Shown here: positions 17,978-26,013 of the stretch, piece by piece
Numbering within the stretch: position 1 is the stretch's first letter
Layout: each line of letters starts with the position of its first letter
Origin: Ignavibacteria bacterium
GTDB taxonomy: Bacteria; Bacteroidota; Ignavibacteria; Tepidaquicellales; OLB5
Length of the DNA: 64,000 nt
Assembly (NCBI GenBank): GCA_030835025.1
Contig: JAUQWS010000060.1
Location: 1 to 64,000 of the forward strand
Direction: 5' to 3'
Notes under the pieces: generated by a model
Seen by the model: only the letters and a program-made list of their open reading frames with translations
The model's database searches: none
What the model was told of the DNA's origin: nothing
Position numbers and translations under genes: made by a program

Positions 17978-18616
17978 TTATCTGATGCGTTCTTTAGCCT
18001 GCGGACGGATCGTTCGCGGCCTTTCTGTTTCAGTCTTATTTTCGGGAACAACTTCCTTTTCCCTATCGGTGATCTTTGAGTCAATAATCTTGCGTTTGCT
18101 GTTATTCTCTGTCTTTGATTTTTCTTCTATTATCTTCAGCATTCTGCGCGCTTCATCATATTGCGGATCTGATTCCGGGACGTTTTTGAGAAATCTTTCA
18201 GCAAGCTTGTACTTTTTCATCCTGAAAAAATCTGACCCTCTTTTGAAGTGAATTGATGTATCCGGAGCATCTGTAACGACTTCCCGAAGTGCCGTTGAAT
18301 CCGTTTGAGAAGTTTCGTATGTTACTGCTCTGTCTTCGGTGATATTCGTTTCTTCATCCTGGGAACTGCTCAACAGCAGGAATACCACTGCACTCAGCAA
18401 AGAAATCAGCATAATAACCACCGCTATTATGATAAAACCCGCTTTGCCTCCTGATGTGCTGCCTGATACTTTAAACGGATTGTTGTAGTATGGAAGGATG
18501 TATTTTTTGTAATAGGCAGGATCCGCCTGCTGATAATATTTGGCAAGCTCGTCGAAATATTGACGGCTGTTTTGCCAGTAATTTTCCAGTTCTTCTTTAG
18601 AGGGACCTGTTGACAT
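17978..18616 (-). CDS. Single-pass membrane protein with conserved PSKEEL-YWQNSRQYFDEL N-terminus (paralogue B)
   Basis: Residues 4-48 form a motif-rich, charged and aromatic cytosolic segment ('GPSKEELENYWQNSRQYFDE', 'QADPAYYKKYILPYYNNPF'). One transmembrane helix (about 60-83) follows, then an acidic linker, a helical pair resembling a TPR half ('SDFFRMKKYKLAERFLKN') and a very basic C-terminus. The first 48 residues are nearly identical to those of the neighbouring paralogue, while the rest has diverged, suggesting that the N-terminus docks to a shared partner. AGAGGA precedes the ATG. It lies 29 bases after paralogue A in the same operon. No family name is known to me. Confidence 0.75.
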   Translation of the reverse strand: MSTGPSKEELENYWQNSRQYFDELAKYYQQADPAYYKKYILPYYNNPFKVSGSTSGGKAGFIIIAVVIMLISLLSAVVFLLLSSSQDEETNITEDRAVTYETSQTDSTALREVVTDAPDTSIHFKRGSDFFRMKKYKLAERFLKNVPESDPQYDEARRMLKIIEEKSKTENNSKRKIIDSKITDREKEVVPENKTETERPRTIRPQAKERIR

Positions 18617-18645
18617 AATTCCTCTGAGTGTTTAAAAAACCCGGA

Positions 18646-19209
18646 TTATTTTCTATACTTTCGCAGGTATTTCATATTCTTAAGCAGTTCTTTTGACTGC
18701 TCGTAATATTCTGTACCAGGTTTAACTTTTTTGAGATGATATTCTGCTTTGTCGTAATCCTGTTCTGCGATTTTCTTTGAACCCACTATGAAATGATCGT
18801 CCGAAGTCATTCCGTCTGAATCCTCTTCTTCATCAGGAGTTTTCAGTTCCTTTTTCTCTTTTTCGGTTCCGGGTTCAATCTCCCTGACCTTCTGTTCATC
18901 ATCGCTGCCGATAATCTTCTCCAGCTTTTTGGTTTCAGTGCTTAGATCATCCCGGAAGATAAAATATGCAGCACCTGCAGCACCTATTGCAAGTACAAGC
19001 AGGAAAACAAAAACAGGAAGAATTTTTGCTCCTCCGCCCGGTTGTTTGCCCCGCTGAACGTTTGCAAACGGATTGTCATAGAAGGGCTGAATGTGTGCCC
19101 TGTAATATTCAGGATCTGCCTGGCGGTAATGATTTGCAAGCTCATCAAAGTATTGACGGCTGTTTTGCCAGTACATCTGCAATTCTTCCTTCGAGGGTCC
19201 GCCTGCCAT
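18646..19209 (-). CDS. Single-pass membrane protein with conserved PSKEEL-YWQNSRQYFDEL N-terminus (paralogue A)
   Basis: Same architecture as the gene downstream: N-terminal segment 'GPSKEELQMYWQNSRQYFDE', 'QADPEYYRAHIQPFYDNPF' (residues 4-48), a Gly-rich linker, a transmembrane helix at about 62-85, an acidic Lys/Glu linker (about 90-130) and a TPR-like helix pair ('DYDKAEYHLKKVKPG') at the end. It is the first gene of the three-gene minus-strand operon. A tandem duplication followed by divergence of the periplasmic part is evident. Function unknown. Confidence 0.75.
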   Translation of the reverse strand: MAGGPSKEELQMYWQNSRQYFDELANHYRQADPEYYRAHIQPFYDNPFANVQRGKQPGGGAKILPVFVFLLVLAIGAAGAAYFIFRDDLSTETKKLEKIIGSDDEQKVREIEPGTEKEKKELKTPDEEEDSDGMTSDDHFIVGSKKIAEQDYDKAEYHLKKVKPGTEYYEQSKELLKNMKYLRKYRK

Positions 19210-19291
19210 ATCTCAAAATATACAATAAATGCATTAAAATTTATACGTAATTCCGACAAAAGAATTATTTTTGATACCCGATTTTTCCCTA

Positions 19292-19321
19292 TTGACAAAT
19301 TAAATGAATGTGTTATATTTG
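19292..19321 (+). promoter_or_regulatory. Strong promoter upstream of the structured RNA
   Basis: TTGACA (19292-19297), 16 bases, then TATATTTG (19314-19321). It points away from the operon at 19209 and no protein gene follows on this strand before 20392. Confidence 0.75.
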
Positions 19322-19325
19322 CATT

Positions 19326-19447
19326 AGAAGGTTACACGTTCTTTTAGTAACATCAAAAGTATGGCAACAGGAGTTAGCTAGGTAAGGGTGGCTAACGTTT
19401 TTAGTAAGAATGCTCCCAGTATTCTGAAAAAACCTGTTGCCTTTTTT
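19326..19447 (+). ncRNA. Candidate structured small RNA with its own promoter and terminator-like end
   Basis: Downstream of the promoter, a small hairpin GTTAC/GTAAC (19331-19350) is followed by a three-way arrangement. The closing stem GGCAACAGG (19363-19371) pairs with CCTGTTGCC (19433-19441). Inside it, GTTAGC pairs with GCTAAC (19373-19396) and AGAATGCT pairs with AGTATTCT (19407-19425). Six T follow at once. All three helices are perfect except one G-U pair. I do not recognise an Rfam family. The only ATG (19361) gives a six-codon peptide without Shine-Dalgarno. Sizes and ends are inferred. Confidence 0.5.
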
Positions 19448-19471
19448 ATTGATTTTTTTGAAGAATTCAAT

Positions 19472-19506
19472 AAAAAAGCCTGCCCGAAGTATGGACAGGC
19501 TTTTTT
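19472..19506 (-). terminator. Terminator after the acyl-carrier-like gene
   Basis: AAAAAAGCCTG/CAGGCTTTTTT stem usable in both directions; on the minus strand it follows the gene ending at 19542. It overlaps a second possible hairpin, TTTTTTATTGA/TCAATAAAAAA (19442-19477), so the region between the small RNA and this gene is densely structured. Confidence 0.65.
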
Positions 19507-19541
19507 GAATTTCTTGCCTTAGTACGACTAATGGGAGCCTG

Positions 19542-19781
19542 TTATCCAAGTTTTTTCTTGATCAGTATGACTGCGTCTCCTACCGTGAGGATCCCGTCTT
19601 CGTCGCCTTGTTCATAAGGTACGCCGAAAAACTGCTCCAGTTCAACAATGTAAGTAATTGTATCCTGTTCTGTAACTATTCCGATATTTGCAAGAGCGGT
19701 CAAGTCGTTGATTGATGCCGGAGGATACCCCGTATAGTCAGCAGTAAAATCTATTACCTGCTGATTAATTGGATCTGCCAT
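19542..19781 (-). CDS. Acyl-carrier-protein-like protein lacking the phosphopantetheine serine
   Basis: A 79-residue helical protein. The second half, 'YIVELEQFFGVPYEQGDEDG' then 'LTVGDAVILIKKKLG', matches the helix II to helix IV part of acyl carrier proteins ('LVMALEEEFGIEI...TVGDAV..I'). At the position of the DSL motif it reads T-E-Q ('IVTEQDTIT'), so the serine that carries phosphopantetheine is absent. It should not be a canonical acyl carrier. It may be a structural or regulatory ACP homologue. AAAGGAAT precedes the ATG. No fatty-acid or polyketide genes are near. The neighbour is a small unknown gene. Confidence 0.65.
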   Translation of the reverse strand: MADPINQQVIDFTADYTGYPPASINDLTALANIGIVTEQDTITYIVELEQFFGVPYEQGDEDGILTVGDAVILIKKKLG

Positions 19782-19842
19782 ATGTATTCCTTTCTATGGA
19801 TCATTTCAGAAAACCCGTCATCGTCATTAATATAACACAAAA

Positions 19843-19896
19843 GGCGAAACGGTTTTCATAAATATAACCATATTTATGAAAAAAATCAGTTTCGCC
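19843..19896 (-). other. Long two-part hairpin between two minus-strand genes
   Basis: GGCGAAAC/GTTTCGCC (8 bp, 19843-19850 with 19889-19896) encloses TTTTCATAAATAT/ATATTTATGAAAA (13 bp, 19853-19882) with a 4-base loop. Read on the minus strand it ends with TTTT. It could terminate the small upstream gene or separate its mRNA from that of the acyl-carrier-like gene. Confidence 0.7.
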
Positions 19897-19921
19897 CATA
19901 TGTTAGATAGGTGGCCTGGAA

Positions 19922-20188
19922 TCATTCAGTCTGTTTCAAAGACTCAAAATCGATGACTTCCTCCAGCAATCCGTTTGAATCACAAACCCTCAATTCGGCT
20001 TTGCGGCTTCCCAGCATGCTTTCTGCGAAGTACAGCAGCATCATCTTGTACTTCGCTTTTTTGATGATCGAGTTCGAGCCTTCTTTCCTTAGCACCCAGC
20101 CGCTCAGTGCATTGCTGGGTTCAAGGTAATATCTTTCTTTCAAAAGATACTCTTTGTGTACGTATTGACCTGAGAATTTTTCAGCCAC
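19922..20188 (-). CDS. Small protein of unknown function (88 residues)
   Basis: The start is GTG at 20186-20188 with GGAGAA eight bases upstream, which supports the call. The sequence has no signal peptide or membrane segment. It looks like a small mixed alpha/beta protein, with 'FSGQYVHKEYLLKERYYLEP', 'ALSGWVLRKEG' and 'YKMMLLYFAESMLGS'. No family is recognised. It lies 141 bases upstream of the acyl-carrier-like gene on the same strand, with a large hairpin between them. Confidence 0.55.
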   Translation of the reverse strand: MAEKFSGQYVHKEYLLKERYYLEPSNALSGWVLRKEGSNSIIKKAKYKMMLLYFAESMLGSRKAELRVCDSNGLLEEVIDFESLKQTE

Positions 20189-20391
20189 GTTTGTTCTCCG
20201 TTATTGCGATAATGCTTTTGATAAAAAAATGTAACTTTCCCATGATTGAGCAATTAGCTTGATACGAATATAGAATAATTGTTTTTGATATGTCAAAGAA
20301 AGTTTTTCGCCATTGTCGAACGGTGAGATGTGTATTTTTGTGGATTTTGCCGAAAAAGATGATTATTTTAGGTTAATTTGTCGAATGAGAT

Positions 20392-21840
20392 ATGGATATT
20401 GTAGACTCAAAAATAGCGATTCTCTTTAGGTCATTTTCCAAAAACGAGTTTGAAGAACTCGAAAACTTCGTAAAATCACCCTTTTTCAATACAAGCAGTC
20501 AGATTACCGGTCTTTTTCAGCTACTCAAGAGTGATTACCCTCAATTTAGTACTCTTGATAAAAAGCGAATATTCAATGCTTTATATCCAAAAGAGGAGTT
20601 TAAAGATAAGAAGATCCGTGACCTTTTTACCAGGCTGCTTAAGATTGCCGAAGAGTTCCTTGCACAGTTGGAATTTCGGAAGGCGGAGCTTAACTTCAAC
20701 CGCCTGGTTCTGAAACAATATGCCGAAAGGAATCTTGAAAGGCATTTCAGTTCGAAGCTCAAAGACGCTGAAACAAGAATGAACAAAGAAGAACATCACG
20801 GCAGTAATTATTATTTTGAAAGATATGCATTGCTTAGAACAAGGCGTGAATATTTTGAAAGCCTTAAAGCTTTTGGAAAAGGCAAAGAATTCTCTGAGGA
20901 TTTTTCGCTGGAAATCGAATTGTTCAATGACTACGTGATCTTCAGTTTGTTAACTTATGGAGTGCACCTTGAGATACACAAGAAAGGATTCAATTTTGAG
21001 TATGAATATGTAATGCTCGAAAAACTGATCGAATACCTCCGTCAATATCCTGATAAGACAGACCCGCTGATGAATGTTCTTTTGCATTTGATTCTCCTTG
21101 CAAAAAATCCAAACGAAGAAAGTCTCTATTTCAATATCAGGAAAGAACTTGATTCCTGTAAAGGCATTTTTGAAGAAAATGATCTCAGGTATATAATGAT
21201 CGAGCTGTTCAATTATACTAAGCTTCAGTCACTTGAAAAGGATAAGCCCGAATTCCGCAAAGACAACTATGCACTTCTTAAGGAATCCATTGAGATGGGA
21301 ATGTATCCGAAAGAAGGCATCTTTCTGGCTGAATCTTCTTACATAACGGTTTGCGCTACTGCATTGCAGGAAAAGGACTTCGAGTGGGCTCTTTACTTCA
21401 TGAATAAATATAAAGAAAAGCTGAATCCGGATATTGCAGCTAATGCATTCCGATATTGCATGAGCGTTTATGAATACCGCCTTGGGAATTATAGTGAAGC
21501 GCTTAAAGGGTTTGCCAAGGTATCGCTAGATGACTTTTATTATCAGCTCCGTGTAAAGAATCACCAGTTAAAGATATATTACGAAACTGCCAAATATGAA
21601 AGCGCCCTGAGCCTGATAGACAGCTACAGGCATTTTCTTTCCGCAAATCGTTTTCTGCCAGAATTCGTAAGGGTCAGGTTTTCGAACTATGTCAATTTCC
21701 TCAGCAGGATAGTTAATATCCATCTTGGCGGAAACATAGCAAATATCCCGGATATTATCAAAGATATCGAAAGCATTAACCAGTCAGAGATCGAAAATAA
21801 GGTGTGGCTCCTTGAACAGATCTCGAAGCTAAAAGCCTGA
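20392..21840 (+). CDS. Helical-repeat (TPR-like) protein, RSFS family copy 1
   Basis: 482 residues, almost all alpha-helical, without signal peptide. It begins 'ILFRSFSKNEFEELENFVKS' and 'PFFNTSSQ', and near the end reads 'YYETAKYESALSLIDSYRHF' and 'VWLLEQISKLK'. The gene at 56361 shares this beginning ('RSFSPQEF...FLNSPYFNT'), the middle and the end, so the two are paralogues. The repeated helix pairs suggest a scaffold or peptide-binding role. No enzyme motif is present. It precedes the suf operon on the same strand but is separated by the suf promoter. Function is unknown. Confidence 0.75.
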   Translation: MDIVDSKIAILFRSFSKNEFEELENFVKSPFFNTSSQITGLFQLLKSDYPQFSTLDKKRIFNALYPKEEFKDKKIRDLFTRLLKIAEEFLAQLEFRKAELNFNRLVLKQYAERNLERHFSSKLKDAETRMNKEEHHGSNYYFERYALLRTRREYFESLKAFGKGKEFSEDFSLEIELFNDYVIFSLLTYGVHLEIHKKGFNFEYEYVMLEKLIEYLRQYPDKTDPLMNVLLHLILLAKNPNEESLYFNIRKELDSCKGIFEENDLRYIMIELFNYTKLQSLEKDKPEFRKDNYALLKESIEMGMYPKEGIFLAESSYITVCATALQEKDFEWALYFMNKYKEKLNPDIAANAFRYCMSVYEYRLGNYSEALKGFAKVSLDDFYYQLRVKNHQLKIYYETAKYESALSLIDSYRHFLSANRFLPEFVRVRFSNYVNFLSRIVNIHLGGNIANIPDIIKDIESINQSEIENKVWLLEQISKLKA

Positions 21841-21879
21841 AAAACATTCAAAAATCCCCTTTGTGGACTATTAATAATC

Positions 21880-21910
21880 TTGACTTTTTTGTATAGATGA
21901 AGTATCTTTG
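21880..21910 (+). promoter_or_regulatory. Promoter of the suf operon
   Basis: TTGACT (21880-21885), 17 bases, then TATCTTTG (21903-21910). Transcription would start about 30 bases before the sufB ATG at 21950. This also argues that the TTG at 21908, the track start, lies inside the promoter and is not the start codon. Confidence 0.75.
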
Positions 21911-21949
21911 AGTAACATTTTTTCGGGAAAACTTAAAGATTTTCAAATA

Positions 21950-23404
21950 ATGAGCACAGAAGTTAGCAATGTAGAAGAACTTGCGATAAAAGACTATAAA
22001 TACGGGTTCCAGACCGATATCGAAATGGATATCGTTCCCAAAGGACTATCAGAAGATACGATCAGGCTCATTTCAGTAAAAAAAGGTGAGCCCGACTGGA
22101 TGCTTGAATGGAGATTGAAGGCTTACCGCCACTGGCTCACAATTGCAAAAGAAAACGAACCAAAGTGGGCAAACATTTCCTATCCGGACGTTGATTTTCA
22201 GGACATAATCTATTACGCAGCTCCAAAGCAAAAACCGGAGCTTAATTCCCTTAACGAAGTTGATCCGGAATTACTGAGGACTTTTGAAAAACTCGGCATA
22301 TCGCTGCAGGAGCAAAAGCGTTTAACCGGAGTTGCAGTTGACGCCGTATTTGACAGCGTATCGGTAACAACTACATTCAAAGAAGAGCTTTCAAAGCTCG
22401 GAATAATTTTCTGCTCAATGAGCGAAGCAATTAAGGAACACCCTGATCTTGTAAGGAAATATATCGGCTCAGTAGTTCCTTATACTGATAATTTTTATGC
22501 ATCACTTAACTCCGCAGTATTTACAGACGGGTCTTTCTGTTATATTCCAAAAGGAGTAAGGTGCCCTATGGAGCTATCCACATATTTCCGCATCAATACG
22601 ATCGGTACCGGTCAGTTCGAAAGAACTCTCCTTATTGCTGATGATGGCGGATACGTAAGTTACCTTGAAGGATGCACAGCTCCAATGCGTGATGAGAACC
22701 AGCTTCACGCAGCAGTAGTAGAGCTTGTTGCCCTTGATAATGCTACCATAAAGTATTCAACAGTACAGAACTGGTACCCCGGCGATAGCGAAGGCAAGGG
22801 CGGTATCTATAATTTCGTGACCAAGCGCGGTGCATGCCGCGGAGTGAATTCCAAGATCACCTGGACACAGGTTGAAACCGGGTCCGCTATCACATGGAAA
22901 TATCCGAGCTGCATTCTGCAGGGCGATAACTCTGTGGGCGAATTCTATTCCGTAGCAGTAACAAATAACCGCCAGCAAGCTGATACCGGAACTAAGATGA
23001 TACATCTTGGAAAGAATACAAGGAGTACAATAGTATCAAAAGGTATTTCTGCGGGAAAGAGCAACAATTCATACCGCGGACTTGTACGCGTTCATAAGAA
23101 AGCTGATAATGCAAGGAATTTTACACAGTGTGATTCACTGCTCATTGGTGATAAATGCGGCGCGCATACATTCCCCTATATTGAAGTTGCAAATGAATCA
23201 GCAAAAGTTGAACATGAAGCGACAACATCCAAAATTGGCGAGGACCAGCTCTTTTACTTAAGGCAGCGAGGCATTGCGATGGAAGATGCAATCAATATGA
23301 TAGTAAACGGATACTGCAAAGATGTCTTCCGGGAACTGCCAATGGAATTTGCTGTTGAAGCGCAAAAGCTGCTAAGCATTTCACTTGAAGGAAGTGTTGG
23401 ATAA
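21950..23404 (+). CDS. sufB: Fe-S cluster assembly scaffold SufB
   Basis: SufB builds a nascent cluster with SufC and SufD in the cytosol. The right-handed beta-helix core with '[23 protein letters not shown]', shortened here to family signatures '[18 protein letters not shown]', '[12 protein letters not shown]' and '[20 protein letters not shown]', is complete. The cysteine in 'CTAPM' and the C-terminal histidine region typical of SufB are present. I start it at ATG 21950 (MSTEV, 484 residues), the usual family length. First gene of the operon; a DinB-type gene lies between it and sufC. Confidence 0.95.
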   Translation: MSTEVSNVEELAIKDYKYGFQTDIEMDIVPKGLSEDTIRLISVKKGEPDWMLEWRLKAYRHWLTIAKENEPKWANISYPDVDFQDIIYYAAPKQKPELNSLNEVDPELLRTFEKLGISLQEQKRLTGVAVDAVFDSVSVTTTFKEELSKLGIIFCSMSEAIKEHPDLVRKYIGSVVPYTDNFYASLNSAVFTDGSFCYIPKGVRCPMELSTYFRINTIGTGQFERTLLIADDGGYVSYLEGCTAPMRDENQLHAAVVELVALDNATIKYSTVQNWYPGDSEGKGGIYNFVTKRGACRGVNSKITWTQVETGSAITWKYPSCILQGDNSVGEFYSVAVTNNRQQADTGTKMIHLGKNTRSTIVSKGISAGKSNNSYRGLVRVHKKADNARNFTQCDSLLIGDKCGAHTFPYIEVANESAKVEHEATTSKIGEDQLFYLRQRGIAMEDAINMIVNGYCKDVFRELPMEFAVEAQKLLSISLEGSVG

Positions 23405-23416
23405 CATTGTGATGAT

Positions 23417-23890
23417 ATGTCACAAGTAAATTATGAAAAATGGGATCACCTTTTCATCAGAGGTGAATATGAAAACCGGGAGCGAATACTTGCAGGATTG
23501 ACTCTTGAAGAAGTAAATACTCTTCCTTCCGAAAAGCTTCACACGATATTCGGTGAGCTTTGGCATATAACAAAGTGGCAAAACATAGTTGTAAACAACG
23601 ATCAGAAGGCATATGAAGAATGGATATCCGGCGGCAGCAGGTATCCGGTAAAAAATGCTGATTCATTCAGCGAGTGGGAAGATCTGAGAAATGAGTTCCT
23701 GACCGGACTCAAATCGGTAATGGCACTGACAGGTTCAACGGAGAAACTTGCCGAAGTAGTAGTTGATGGGTTTACAGTTGAAGATAATCTGTATTCGCTT
23801 GCCGTGCACAATGCATATCATTTAGGAAAGATCGTTGCCCTGAGACAAATGATATTTGCATGGCCGCCTCCGGAAACAAAAGAAAAATAA
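23417..23890 (+). CDS. DinB superfamily protein within the suf operon
   Basis: Four-helix-bundle DinB/YfiT-type protein, a superfamily of putative metal-dependent hydrolases or thiol transferases. The metal-site pattern is present: one histidine in 'FGELWHITKWQN' and two in 'VHNAYHLGKIVALRQM'. 157 residues is the normal size. It lies 12 bases after sufB and 34 before sufC, so it is co-transcribed. DinB relatives include bacillithiol-dependent S-transferases, and a bacilliredoxin is encoded later in the same operon, so a thiol-related role is an attractive but unproven inference. Confidence 0.8.
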   Translation: MSQVNYEKWDHLFIRGEYENRERILAGLTLEEVNTLPSEKLHTIFGELWHITKWQNIVVNNDQKAYEEWISGGSRYPVKNADSFSEWEDLRNEFLTGLKSVMALTGSTEKLAEVVVDGFTVEDNLYSLAVHNAYHLGKIVALRQMIFAWPPPETKEK

Positions 23891-23924
23891 TAAATAAAAC
23901 AACATTACAGGAAATCAAAACTAA

Positions 23925-24689
23925 ATGTTAACAGTAAAAGACCTATTTGTAAAGGTTGAAGATAAAGAGATTCTAAAAGGAATAAACCTGCAGGTTAATG
24001 CAGGCGAAGTTCACGCCATTATGGGACCCAACGGTTCAGGCAAGAGCACGCTCGCAAACGTTATTGCCGGTAAAGAAGGTTACGAAGTAACTTCAGGCGA
24101 AATCACTCTGGATGGTAAAGATATTTTCGAGATGCTCCCCGAAGAACGCGCCCGGGAAGGTGTGTTCCTTGCTTTCCAGTACCCCGTGGAAATTCCGGGT
24201 GTAAGCAACGCATCATTCCTTAAAACAGCAGTGAATGAAATTCGTAAGCATAAAGGACTTGAAGAGCTTGATGCAATGCACTTCCTTAAGTTCATGAAGG
24301 AAAAAATGAAAATGGTTGGGATCGATGATAAGCTTATAAACCGCCCGGTCAACCATGGATTTAGCGGCGGTGAAAAAAAACGGAACGAGATCTTTCAGCT
24401 TCAGATGCTGCAGCCAAAGCTTGCGGTACTTGATGAAACTGATTCAGGGCTCGATATCGATGCGCTTAAGATCGTTTCACACGGTGTAAACCTGTTCAGG
24501 AATAAAGATAATGCAGTAGTGGTGGTTACACATTATCAGAGGCTGCTTAATTATATTGTCCCTGATTTTGTCCACGTGCTTGTTGACGGAAGAATTGTAA
24601 AATCAGGCGGCAAAGAGCTTGCTCTTGAACTTGAAGATAAGGGCTACGACTGGGTGACAAACAATCAAACAGAAGAGGCTGCTGTATAA
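23925..24689 (+). CDS. sufC: Fe-S assembly ATPase SufC
   Basis: ABC-type ATPase that drives conformational change in the SufB-SufD scaffold. Walker A 'GPNGSGKST' (34-42), the signature '[10 protein letters not shown]', Walker B '[14 protein letters not shown]' and the H-loop 'VVVVTHYQR' are intact. The 'ETDSGLD' Walker B and 'GEKKRNEI' are SufC-specific. 254 residues, no membrane partner, as expected. The stop overlaps the sufD start by one base (TAATG). Confidence 0.96.
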   Translation: MLTVKDLFVKVEDKEILKGINLQVNAGEVHAIMGPNGSGKSTLANVIAGKEGYEVTSGEITLDGKDIFEMLPEERAREGVFLAFQYPVEIPGVSNASFLKTAVNEIRKHKGLEELDAMHFLKFMKEKMKMVGIDDKLINRPVNHGFSGGEKKRNEIFQLQMLQPKLAVLDETDSGLDIDALKIVSHGVNLFRNKDNAVVVVTHYQRLLNYIVPDFVHVLVDGRIVKSGGKELALELEDKGYDWVTNNQTEEAAV

Positions 24690-26002
24690 TGGATAAGATG
24701 CAGAATTTACATCCCAGGGACAGATTCATTTCGAACTTCAGCAAGTTCGAGGCCGGCTTGAATGGTGAATCAAAGTCACCGTTCCACGAGCTGAGAAAAA
24801 AAGCAATATCTAAGTTTGAAGAGCTCGATTTCCCGACAACAAAGAACGAGGACTGGAAATACACAAATATAGCCCCGATTCTTGCGCATGAGTTCAATCC
24901 GGCAGCGGGAGCAGCACTTACAAAGAAAGATATTGAACCTTACCTGGTGCCCAATCTTAAGGTTAACCTGCTGGTCTTTATCAATGGTAAATTCCGCAGT
25001 TCACTTTCGCATATATACAAACAGCGGGATGGAGTTGTGATTGAAAGCCTTGCCAAAATGCTCAAAACGAATCCTGAACTTGTATTGAAATACATGGGAA
25101 GGTACTCCGGGCTTGATAACGGTTTTGCGGCGCTTAATACAGCTTTTGCCGATGACGGCGCAGTTGTTTATGTGCCTGATGATTCAACCGTGGATAATTA
25201 CATTCATATAATGAATCTGCTGGGAAGTGCCGGTGAAAACGCACTTGCTCAGCCGCGTAATCTGATAGTTGCGGGTAGGAATTCAAAGCTTAAGATAATT
25301 GAAAGCTATCATAGTATTTCAGAGCTTGAAAATTTAACTAATGTTGTTAACGAGGTTGTGCTTGGCGAAAATTCGGATGTTGAAATTTACAGGCTGCAGC
25401 ATGAGAATATGAGCTCATTCCAGGTCAATAAAACTCAGGCATACCAGCAGAAAGGCTCAACTTACACTCACTACAGCGTAACGCTTGGCGGAAGCATAGT
25501 AAGGAATGACACTAATACTGTACTTGATGCTGAGAACTGTACGGGAAATTTGTTCGGGCTTTACCTGACAGAAGGCCGGCAGCATGTGGATAACCATACA
25601 TTTATTGACCACGCAAAGCCGCATTGCCAAAGCAATGAAATGTATAAGGGAGTTCTTGACGGCAAGTCCAGGGGCGTGTTTAACGGAAAGGTTTTTGTAA
25701 GAGTTGATGCGCAGAAGACAAACGCGTACCAATCCAATAAGGCAATATTGTTAACCAGCGATGCAATGATAGATACCAAGCCGCAGCTTGAGATCTACGC
25801 AGATGATGTGAAATGCTCGCACGGCGCGGCGATCGGTCAGCTTGACGATGAAGCTGTTTTTTATCTGCGCTCCAGGGGCATAGGCGAAGAGCACGCAAAA
25901 CGTGTTTTGATACGCGCATTTGCAAATGATATTTTCGAAACTTTGACAAGTGATGAACTGCACGAACACCTGAACCATCTCGTGTTCGAAAAACTTAAAT
26001 AG
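24689..26002 (+). CDS. sufD: Fe-S assembly protein SufD
   Basis: Paralogue of SufB that completes the SufBCD scaffold and is linked to iron entry. N-terminal 'KNEDWKYTNIAPI' and C-terminal 'CSHGAAIGQLDDEAVFYLRSRGIGEE' with the conserved Cys-Ser-His-Gly are diagnostic. 437 residues. It overlaps sufC by one base and ends 11 bases before sufS. Confidence 0.95.
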   Translation: MDKMQNLHPRDRFISNFSKFEAGLNGESKSPFHELRKKAISKFEELDFPTTKNEDWKYTNIAPILAHEFNPAAGAALTKKDIEPYLVPNLKVNLLVFINGKFRSSLSHIYKQRDGVVIESLAKMLKTNPELVLKYMGRYSGLDNGFAALNTAFADDGAVVYVPDDSTVDNYIHIMNLLGSAGENALAQPRNLIVAGRNSKLKIIESYHSISELENLTNVVNEVVLGENSDVEIYRLQHENMSSFQVNKTQAYQQKGSTYTHYSVTLGGSIVRNDTNTVLDAENCTGNLFGLYLTEGRQHVDNHTFIDHAKPHCQSNEMYKGVLDGKSRGVFNGKVFVRVDAQKTNAYQSNKAILLTSDAMIDTKPQLEIYADDVKCSHGAAIGQLDDEAVFYLRSRGIGEEHAKRVLIRAFANDIFETLTSDELHEHLNHLVFEKLK

Positions 26003-26013
26003 CCGCAGGATAA

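Noticed and set aside
19381-19396. GGTAAGGGTGGCTAAC resembles the T-box GGGTGG signature
   Set aside because: The conserved CCGCG part and the specifier stem are absent, and no amino-acid gene follows on that strand.
19313-19549. Minus-strand ORF of 78 codons across the structured RNA
   Set aside because: It lies over an opposing promoter, nested hairpins and a terminator, and its residues show no domain.
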